DNA of 64,000 nucleotides from Pelodera strongyloides (lineage: Eukaryota > Nematoda > Chromadorea > Rhabditida > Rhabditidae), in assembly GCA_036852015.1 (NCBI GenBank), contig JAANDG010000467.1, forward strand, positions 53,511 to 117,510. Direction: 5' to 3'. Positions 45,641-56,100 of the stretch are shown here, piece by piece. A program made the position numbers and the translations under genes. Each line of letters starts with the position of its first letter. Position 1 is the first letter of the stretch. Below the pieces are notes generated by a model, which did not search any database, had not been told where the DNA came from, and saw nothing but the letters and a program-made list of their open reading frames with translations.

Positions 45641-46880
45641 CTACCCTTCCTACAATTGATTCGAAGGAAAGGAAACCGTTCCATTTCTGTTTCACCATGT
45701 ACCGTATACCGTTTACCTCTGTCTTCTCATTTTTACATATTTACGTGATTTCTGAATATAAACTGAACTACTGAACCGTATCATATGTGACGTGAAGGTA
45801 CATAAGTTCACAAAGCTAATCTTTCATTCAACTTTCCATTCAGGGTTCCATTTCTTGGTTTTGGACTGCTATGGAAAATGGTGCGATGATCTGTGGATAG
45901 ATCACCGGCTACACGAGTTTGTCCGCCATGTCGTCAAGGCTGTCGCAGGCTTCCTGGACCTCGTCACCGAGGTCGTTGTCGAGGAGCCCCATGGAGAGAT
46001 CGACGCCGTTGATACATGGGTGGGTTGGCTACAATTATAAAGGGGTTTTAAAGATAAAAGCTACTTATGTGAGCCTTTTTAACAGCAGCGAACAACTACA
46101 TTTGATAATAACACATTTATTGATCATGTATCTCGAGTAAAATAATTAAAATCGTTGCCGGCACCCACCCACTGTACGGTGCCCTCTTGCGTCATACTAC
46201 TGCATAAGGTTAACTCATCGCCTTGCTTACGCCAAAATACCGTAGCCTTGCTTTGCGGTATCCTTTTTTCCCGAAAAGTTTCCAGAGAGAAATTTTCTTT
46301 GGAAAAAATTAATGATGTTCAAATATAGATATGAACTTATGAACATTTATGTTCTTGCTGACCCTCACCCTCACCTAGGATTCAAAAGTGAGTATTATCT
46401 TTTTGAATATGAGCAAACTTTCTACACAGACCTCTCTTCTGCCCCTTGCGGTACATACACTAAGAAGCAACATTTCTAGCCTGATTTTCGTGTACCGTAC
46501 CCTCGCGCTTAGTTTTTCAAGATTTCCGGCTATGTCAATTACTTATGGCAAATTGTGAAGACTCCAAAGTAGGCTTACTCCTAACACATCTAAATATATA
46601 ACAATGATAGCTACCAGAGTTGTTTCCAGAACTTTCCCAAAAGTCTAGCGGTTCACTAATCAAAAAATATAACTGTAGTCTAATGCCCTAAATAGGACAT
46701 GCTTTGAAATGGGCCGCACAATGGCTCGGGCCGGCCTTCTCCGAGAGAGCAATTGTGCCCCCGTTTAATTACAAGAATGGTGCAAGAATGATGCCAACGA
46801 GTGATTTGGTGGCATCTGGAGCTCGTCATCTGTCGTGCCCAGGACCTCTGCCGAACGAGACATACGCGGGACATGTTGAT
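45640..46880 (+). repeat. right arm of the large inverted duplication
   Basis: Inverted counterpart of 37,740-39,800, containing cassette c (45,830-46,040), a partial GC-core foldback element (46,386-46,770) and cassette d (46,776-46,880). Confidence 0.75.
45830..46043 (+). pseudogene. conserved terminal exon-like frame (cassette c, copy 2)
   Basis: The frame contains GKWCDDLWIDHRLHEFVRHV and LDLVTEVVVEEPHGEIDAVD, then WVGWLQL and TAA. Between this and copy 1 the substitutions in this stretch (L/F, A/V, I/V, F/V, Q/H, E/D, D/V) are largely conservative. Confidence 0.45.
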
Positions 46881-47059
46881 AGGAAAAGTATCCCATCTGA
46901 AGAGTTAAAGAGTAAGTCTTTCTAACGATCTCTTCCGCTTTCTCTCCTTTCTCTCTCTTTCTTATTACATTTCTTTTAATTCTCCTTTCTCCCTCTCTCG
47001 ATCCCTGTCTCACATTATCTTTCTCTGTTTCAAGATGTGCCAATTCTAAACTGTTTTCT

Positions 47060-47270
47060 ATTTTAGACCAGAACTCCTTCCGTTTCTACCGTAATCGCAG
47101 GAAACTGAGCCGTCAGCCGTCAGCCGTCACCCCACAAGTTATGTGTGGGCTGTCTTCGTGTACAATAGTTCGATTCCTGTCGCGTGCTGAAGTCTCGCGA
47201 GCCCCTTCTCACAAGGCTGCCTCTTTAATTATGAAGAAACGACTTCTCATCACCAGGTAGAAAAAGTAAA
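47060..47270 (+). repeat. tRNA-derived repeat unit 1
   Basis: Starts CCAGAACTCCTTCCG, passes TTCTACCGTAATCGC and a B-box-like AGTTCGATTCCTGTC, and ends GAAACGACTTCTCATCACC. Unit 2 at 47,562-47,805 has the same order. Confidence 0.6.
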
Positions 47271-47561
47271 CCCTCCTTCATTTTGAATATGTGTGCCCGT
47301 AATCTAATTTCTCATCTGCAGTTTAACTCCAAATTTGTCTTGATTCAGGTTAGAACATATATAGAAGATATTATGTCTAATCACTCTGTTCTCTCACTCT
47401 GCCACCATGGTTTTCTTTCTCATTTCTCTCTCTCTCACACACTCTCACACACTCTCGCACTCTGTCTTGCTCTCTCTCTCTAGGCGATTACGGTAGATGC
47501 GAGCAGTGCATTTCTTCCTCTATGTTTCAAGTAGTTCAAATTCTAAAGATTGTTTCATTTC

Positions 47562-47805
47562 AGGTCAGAACCTCATACCGATCTATCGAGGTGGCGGACC
47601 GCTCTGCCTCGTTCGCTTGCACTTCTCCGCATCTACCATAATCGCCGATGCTCGAGCCGTCACTACACATGTTATGGCTGTGTGGTCTATGGCGCCGCTG
47701 ATCAGAGATCCGTGGTCACCAACAAGTTCGATTCCTGTCATGTGATTGTGTCCTGCAAGGCTCTCAGATATCCAATTGTGATGAAACGATTTCTCATCAC
47801 AATAT
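47562..47805 (+). repeat. tRNA-Leu-like repeat unit 2
   Basis: Contains GCTGTGTGGTCTATGGCGCC (A-box-like) and AAGTTCGATTCCTGTC (B box), the same pair as at 56,801-56,886, and ends GAAACGATTTCTCATCAC. This suggests a SINE with a tRNA-Leu-type head. Confidence 0.6.
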
Positions 47806-48034
47806 AGAAGGTAACCCCCGTTACTGTCTTTATAAATAATAAGGATTTATAAATATGGATTTATAAATATTAAGAGTAAGGTATCTTGGCGTCCATGTTT
47901 GGCATGCTGAAAAAGAGGCCTTACAATTATGCTTAAACACTGGAACTGAGGACAGTGGTAATCAAGTAATTGCACTTCCGTCCTACCAAATCAATAGTTG
48001 TAACTTGTACTTTTTTTTAACTTTATTTCTTCCA

Positions 48035-48300
48035 GGTAGGACCTTCTACGTTGTCGGAAGCTGGGTGATACCGTATGGGAGCCACTGGGCTACCGACGCC
48101 GTAATAGTGATATGCGCTGTCCGGGTTTGAGTCCAAATCCTGTCTTGTATATCAAGCGGGCATATGTTGTTGTTTGTGAAGCTTTGAGCTTTATATCATT
48201 CACTCCTCCTCAAACAATAAAGCTTTACAGAGGAGGAGGTACCTTGTCAGAAATTCTTGTCACATTGTTTGATCGCGTGAAAGTTGATGGCGTTTTATGC
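48035..48300 (+). repeat. repeat unit with AAAGCTTT/GGAGGAG hairpin
   Basis: CTACCGACGCCGTAATAG and a B-box-like GGGTTTGAGTCC are followed by CTCCTCCTCAAACAATAAAGC...AGAGGAGGAG. Inverted copy at 36.98-37.15 kb. Confidence 0.6.
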
Positions 48301-48599
48301 TTCTGATGGGGTTTTCATGTTCGCGATTCGCACTTGCGAAAATGACAGATGCCTGTCCATGTTCGAGTCGATAAATGATATGTTCCCGCGGCGATTTTAC
48401 ATCTTGTATTTCAAAATAGTGCGGATCTATTTCAAAATAGCACGGGTCTATTTCAAATAGTAAGGGGCTGATGCACTTTCGTTGCAGGACCACGTCAAAT
48501 GCGTCATTTGCGAGGGTTATGGTAGGCAATTGACAAGCATGTAAAGTGACATAAATCATGGACGGGCTTTTGGCATTTTCGCATGTGCGATTACGAACA

Positions 48600-50199
48600 T
48601 AGAATCCTCGCGAAAAGTTACAAAAATATATTGACTTGTATCAACATGATAAACACCAGCCACAAGTGCCCTGGAGTGGTCGCACAATCAGCACGCACGC
48701 TCGCTTAGAAAGTGCCATAGCTGAGCCAGGAGAGCGCGAAGATTAAGAACATTTGGTTTGCGGTTTGCATTATTTTGGCTCGAGGCATCAAAATACACCG
48801 CTTTATGGTGCTGCCCAACAAATGGTGCGTCGCGCCCCTTTCGCGAAACTCTTTGTGCGCAGCGCTGACGCGGAGTTTGATCGCCATAACGGCGTTTTCA
48901 CAACGATCTTTACTAAGGCAACTAATTGTTTACTCGTATGCGATTTTATTAGTTTGTAAAGTGAAATCGTTAAAGCGGACTGTAGTTTTTCGCGAGTGGA
49001 ACGAACACTTCCTTATTTGTTTCTCAACATAAGCTCGGTTATTGATCAGCAATCAACGATCGTTTTGCTTAGGGTGCGTTCTGAATGCTCTTTCCGAAAG
49101 GAAAACATTCAAAGTTCACGTTCGGGATGCACATTGATGAAAGGTTCTAATGCTTGGAGAAAACGTACAACACAGTATGCATTAGCATGCAAAGGTTAAA
49201 AAAATTGCGTGGGGAAACCCGAACGGGAAATATTCATGTTTTCCTTTCTTAAAGAGTATCCCGAACGCACCGTTACGTTTACGAATTGCCCGAACGATGA
49301 ACAATGTCTTAACCACCCGGTGAAACATTCAAATAAAATTACTTATGTAAAAGTGACAGCGGTGGTCGGTGCTCCTTCTTGCACGTTTGTTTTTCCCATT
49401 TCGTATTTCGGAATCTGAACGCTAATTGTTCAGAACACAAATGCTCCGGTGACCGAAAAGTTGTTATTCGCACACTTTTTGATCTCAAGGTGCTGCACTT
49501 AAAATCTGTGTTTTGCTTCGTCTATTCTTGTAGCTTTAGATACCTTACTTTCACTTTACTTTAAGATTAGAAAGTTCTGCGCGTTCTCAAAACTCCCACA
49601 CAAACAACCCTGATGTTCTTAAGCCAATTAGCATGTTACCGCGGCGGTAAAATCACTTTCACCCCTCTTACTGGTTGCCTGCACCCTCAGCGAAAGAGAC
49701 AACTCCGGAGCGACATCCTGTTAAAAAGTTGTTAACTCCTCCTTACCCTGATTAACCTAAATAAGCAACATGGTCCCAGACTGGGAGCTTTTAATAAAAG
49801 GACAGGAAACAAGTTTGTACCTACTTTCGTCTGGAAGTCACTCACAAGATTAGACCGTCTGGACTAGACTGCAGACTATCTCATAATTCTGAATTGATTT
49901 ACGACCGTAGGCTGTAACTTTGCAATGGCCAGTATTAACTCAGGTAAATAATTTTTCCTTGATGTAATCTTAGGTATCAGCATCAGCACTCAGATGCCAA
50001 GGTCGAACATAATAGAATTTTATCAGTATTGACATAACTTTCAGTTTTGCTGTAACTGTAACTATGTAAGTAACTAAACACAACGTTTGATAATTAACGC
50101 ATGAAACGGAGAGTCGGACAAATTGCCATTTTAATTTTAGGGGGTATTTTCAAGCAGCATGAATAAATAATCTGTTAAGGGCGGTTCCGATTATTTTTA
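48600..50199. other. intergenic, upstream of the moulting gene
   Basis: No supported gene. A short ATG reading MASINS with a donor (CAG|GTAAAT) at 49,925-49,943 could be an alternative 5' exon of the next gene, but its phase was not matched. Confidence 0.35.
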
Positions 50200-53100
50200 A
50201 TGTTACTCATCCTATCTATCCTGTTGCAAGCGGTTGTATCCACACAAGAAAATAACAATGATTCCGACAAGGAAAGGGACATGACTAAGGATGACATTCG
50301 AAAAATTAACGTTGGACCGGTGAGAAGGATTCGTGTTTAAATTGTTTGTCATAATTTTGCGGGTGATATAATAGTTTCGCAGTCTTCTTCATTTTATCCT
50401 TTGTTAGCGCGATAGTTTGGGTTTGCCCTTTTTCCAGTTTCCACCCTGAATTTGGCCATAAGACGAAAAATTGTAATTTGTTTCGGGCTAGTTAGTAAAA
50501 CAAGTACATTTCATAGTATATACATTCATTTTCATTCATTCGCTTATATGTCCAATTTGTTTTAGTTAGAAAAAATATCTGTACTCAGAGTTCGAATCGC
50601 AGGAGTACCAGGATGCGCTGCAATATAGTTGCGCTGAAATAGCATGACTTCCCGTACACAGTAAAATTTCTGTTTTGCAGAATGCCATTTCGCAACTCGA
50701 GGGCTATTGGGCAGATCAGGGAATATCCGCAATTATGGCTTCAATAGCTGATGAAAAGTTTGTTTTGCTTCTTTTAACATTCTATTCATAGTTCTATAGT
50801 TCTATAATTCATAGTTCTATAGTGATTTACTCCTTCCAGTTAAGAGCCTTTGCTTTGTAAAGCACGTCTTTCGGAATTTAATACCATCATCTTTCGATAA
50901 AAGGAAACTATTTGAGCACTTCATTCTCGTGAGCCTCCTCCTTTAAAGCGAAATACCGACGGGTTAGTGAAACGCATCGTGGTCAACTGAATTTTTGCGT
51001 ATTTATGCTAACCTAAGCTAACCCGAATTTAGCTCGATATTTTTATTCTAATTTATGTTCATTTACATAAGCTGCATAAGAATGCTGGTCTACTCTATGT
51101 GTTTCAAAAACCGGCCGGTAGTTCGCCTTAAAGCGAAATGCTAGCCCCTTTGGAAAATTTGCATATGATAAGCAAATCCTATGTATCCTATGCTAATTTT
51201 GTACGACCGTCCACGGCAATCGTACAAAATTAGCATAGGATACATAGGATTTGCTTATCATATGCAAATTTTCCAAAGAGGCTAGCATTTCGCTTTAACA
51301 CAAGGGAATGCCAGTTTTTCGTCGTTTTCCTCCAGAATTAAAAAAGTGTTATTTCAGATTGGCAAAACTAGCTCCCGCATACAAACGTGAACATCAAAAG
51401 TGCGCGAGAAAAGCGAAATCGGTAAGTAAATTGAAGATTTTTTATTTGTCAAGTTTATTGTGATGTTGTATGTGTTGAAAACTTTGGTCCCTTTTGATTC
51501 TGATACACTCTTTCACTTGGATGCATGCCAATACTGAGTACGGTAGTTTTACCGTCGAGACTCCTTTTTCAATTTTAATTCTTGTTTTTTTTTATTATTA
51601 GTTCCTGTTTTCTCTCTGTTTGCTTGTACTCTTATTTATTCCCATAAGGTTCTTATTCAACTTGCTGATATTTTCCTCCTTTGCTTATCTCCACTGGGCG
51701 TTTAAAGGGATGGGCTCACTACAAAATCACCTTGTTTTTATGCTTTAGTTTGATTGTACAAAGGTAAACTTAAACAAAGAGCATACAAAAAGTTTCTTGA
51801 ATTACTCCCTAGGGAAGATATTAGGTAAAAAGGGTGAGTATTGATCTTTCTTCCGATAACGTGAGTAAACAAGATAAACTAGGGAAGCTAAGAGATATGG
51901 CTGAAACACACTGTTTTTCATTGTTTTAAGTAAAATAAACGATGAAAACTACAGTTTATTTTGCTCAAAACAGTGTGTTTCAGCCATATCTCTTAGCTTC
52001 CCTAGTATATCTTGTTTACTCACGTTATCGGAAGAAAGATCAATACTCACCCTTTTTACCTAATATCTTCCCTAGGGAGTAATTCAAGAAACTTTTTTTA
52101 TGCTCTTTGTTTAAGTTTACCTTTGTACAATCAAACTAAAGCATAAAAACAAGGTGATTTTGTAGTGAGCCCATCCCTTTAAGATGGAAATACGCTCACG
52201 TGCACAGACCGACATATGCTATATTTATATTTAGGATATAGGGGTATAATGTTCAAACATGATCCATCTGTCACCTTTACTTCTCATACTTTTGTTATTA
52301 ATAAATTTTCTTCATATAATATAATTGAAAATATCTTGGTGCATATGGTTACATGAATACATAACTTAAAGGGATGGGCTCACTACAAAATCACCTTGTT
52401 TTTATGCTTTAGTTTGATTGTACAAAGGTAAACTTAAACAAAGAGCATAAAAAAAGTTTCTTGAATTACTCCCTAGGGAAGATATTAGGTAAAAAGGGTG
52501 AGTATTGATCTTTCTTCCGATAACGTGAGTAAACAAGATATACTAGGGAAGCTAAGAGATATGGCTGAAACACACTGTTTTGAGCAAAATAAACTGTAGT
52601 TTTCAATCGTTTATTTTTACTGGAAAACAGTGTTTCAGCCATATCTCTTAGCTTCCCTAGTTTATCTTGTTTACTCACGTTATCGGAAGAAAGATCAATA
52701 CTCACCCTTTTTACCTAATATCTTCCCTAGGGAGTAATTCAAGAAACTTTTTGTATGCTCTTTGTTTAAGTTTACCTTTGTACAATCAAACTAAAGCATA
52801 AAAACAAGGTGATTTTGTAGTGAGCCCATCCCTTTAAAGGAGGAGGCTCACGAGAATGAAGTGCTCAAATGGTTTTTTTTATTATCGAAATACCAGTCGG
52901 CTTCCGCCGCCTGAGGCGTCTTTCCAATATTCGCTGATGGTCGCTATGTTTCACTGGGCTATATCTATAAGTAGAAGCAACTCTTTCTGGCAAGAATAGT
53001 TTCCTGGGGATAGGTTTGCCCATTTTAGGACGTTGACTATATTCCTCCTAAATTGTCTGCAACTTGCTGGACCCTATAAGATCGAAAAAATTCCAAATCC

Positions 53101-56100
53101 TAAAAAAAAGGAATAAGCGCGTTGCTGATACGCAGCAATAGTTCGCTGGGCTATATAAGTTAGAAGCAAACATTTACACAAAGGAAGTGGTTTCAGTTTT
53201 GTTATTTTTCCTTTTGAAACCTACACTGACATCAAACACCGGGATAGAATTTAGTTTCGGTTGACTGTATACCTCCTAAATTGTGTGCTACTTGCTCTAC
53301 TCTAGGATATCGAAAAAATTGCCAAAGCCTAAAAGCAGCTTATTAATATCGCGTGGCTGATACGCCGCAATGTTTCGCTAGGCTATATAAGTTAGGAGGA
53401 AACATTTCTATGCAAAGAGCCTCCTGTCTCTCACTTTTCCTTTTGAAACCCATGGGTGAGAACTTATTAGTTTCTGTTGACTATATTCCTCCTAAATTGT
53501 CTGCAACTTGCTGGACTCTGTAGTAATATAGAAAAAAATCCAAATCATAAAAAAAGGAATAAGTGCCTGGCTGATACGTCGAAATGTTTCGCTGGGCTAT
53601 ATAAGTTAGAAGCAAACATTCACAAAAGAAATGGTTTCAGTTTTGTTATTTTTCCTTTTGGAACCTACACCGATAACAAACACGGGGAGAGAACTTATTA
53701 GTTTCTGTTGACTGTTTTCCTCCTAAATTGCCTGCAACTTGCTCTACTCTAGGACATCGAAAAAATTGCCAAAGCCTAAAAGCAGCTTAATATCGCGTGG
53801 CTGATACGCCGCAATGTTTCGCTGGGCTATATAAGTTAGGAGGAAACATTCCTATGCAGTCTACAGTCTTCATTTTTCTTTTTGAAACCCATACCAATAT
53901 TAAACACGGGTTAGAACTTAGATTCTGTTGACAATATTTATCCTAAATTGTCTGCAACTTACTGGACTCTATAAAGCAGAAAAAATCCCAAATCCTAAAA
54001 AAATTCTCACAGATGTTTTCCTTAACTGTATTAAACTAAAGAATGTCGTAGAACGTTACAGGTGATACCGTGTATTATCCATAATATAGCAAAGACTACG
54101 CGAAATTAAGAAATTCTGTTGAATGTTCTTTCGTTCGACCGAAACATCGCTCATGATTGGACGCTCGTTTCATGGGAAATAAGGGAAAATGTGCAGAGAA
54201 TTACTCAATGCTTTGTTGCAAAATATGTCGACTAAATCTTTGTAAAATGAGTAAATGAAAAATTAGACTACGAAGTGATTACAAAAAAGTATTTCATAAA
54301 AAGTTGTCAAGGATTGTGATTTGGTAGTTCTTTGAGTTGTGAGTGTTCGTTGTTTCCTAAAATGAGCTGCGCGCCACCGCGCCCGAACGATACACCACAC
54401 ACATTCCGTATATGCAGCCTTTTTTGGACTATTGTGAGGGGGGCGCTCGGGATGTGAGATGGCTCAGTGCATGGGAACATGAACTACTGAACCAATCCTA
54501 CTTCCTGAGCGTAACGCACATCATCCAAACATACAATCAAACAAACAAACAAACAAACAAACAAAGCTCCCAACTTTATATAATAAGATGGTGAAATAAA
54601 AATTTTGGATCCTAGTATATAGTTGACTTCCATAGTGGGCATTCAAATGTTTTGCCGGCTTGCAAAATGACTTGTAAATTTGCATGCCCACTATGGAAAT
54701 CAACTATTTACTACGATCCCAATTTTTTTTATAGACTTCATAGTTTTATATTGATTTGCTCATTCCAATTAAAAGCTCTTGCTTTGTAAAGTATGTCTTT
54801 CGGAATTTAATACCATCGTCTGTCGATAAAAGGAAACTATTTGAGCACTTCATTCTCGTGAGCCTCCTCCTTTAAGTTTTCATTTATGGAAAATTTCCAT
54901 TTGATTTCTTTGCTGCATATTTTTTTAGGTTGAGCGGCATGCTAAATGTGTCAGTATGGTGCTGAAATGGCACGATGCCAAGCAGGAACAAATTGCGAAG
55001 CATGGACCGACCAAAACGTTTGGTATGTTTCTGAAGCACCTTTTCTTGTTTCTATGATTTTTTGTTTTATGTTGTGTACTGCCAATTTAGTCTGCTTCTA
55101 TTTCGCAACGCCCCTAGTATTTGGCACACTTCACCGGTTGAATGCTATTCTATAGCTACAAGTTTCGTGTTGTGTCTAGTCCATGTACTTCGACTCAAAC
55201 TTCAGATGACATCAAGGCGTCTCTTCAAAACCGCACGATACGTCAACACAAATCACCAACACACAGACTTCGCCACGGTTTAGTTCTTGACCACCACAAG
55301 CGTGAATACTTAAAGCAGTACAAAAGAAAACCAAAGCCCAAGTTTGCACATATGCCTGTAGACCCAATGTGGAAGTATCCTGATGAGCTTCCAAAGAAAA
55401 CAACCAAGTATGCACATCGAAAAAGTTACAAGATATCTTCAACAACGGCCTTCAAACTGGACAGTGGGTTCAAGGTGCAGACCAAGGCCTACTCCTGGAA
55501 GGAGCACAGTTCTCCTAGGAAAGCTAAAAGCAAAATTATGCATCGAAGGAAACATAAAGACTCGTGGAAAACGAATAAAAGAGAAGATTTTGGCGATGGA
55601 ACTTCTGACAATTGGATCGGTGCGTTTAGAGTGCGAGCGAAACGCGATATAATGGATCGGATGTTTGCCAAGTTTAATAAGGTGGGTATTCTATTCTTGC
55701 AATTATTTGGCGCTTGGTTCAGTTGTCACCATTTTGCACACATGCAACACATGGCGCATCTACGTCGATGCGGTTTACGTTAATGCGGCTCCATTCAATT
55801 TTGTGAGGTAGAATATGTTGAGTCAGCAACTAAAATGAAAACCTTCTCAGCAAGTTTATAATAACGGTTTATTGGTTAACAATCAATACAAAAAAAAAGA
55901 ACGTCAACCAAAGGGAACCCTAAGACCCCGCGCTTCACAACGCGAAAGTACTTACTAGGGACCAAATATATAGCTGTGTGTTCTGAACTGACATATAATT
56001 TACAAACAAACAAACATGCATATTAATTTACAAACAAATTACACAAGGAAAAACATAAACTTAAGACATAAGACAAAACACATTAAGACAAACTACAAAC

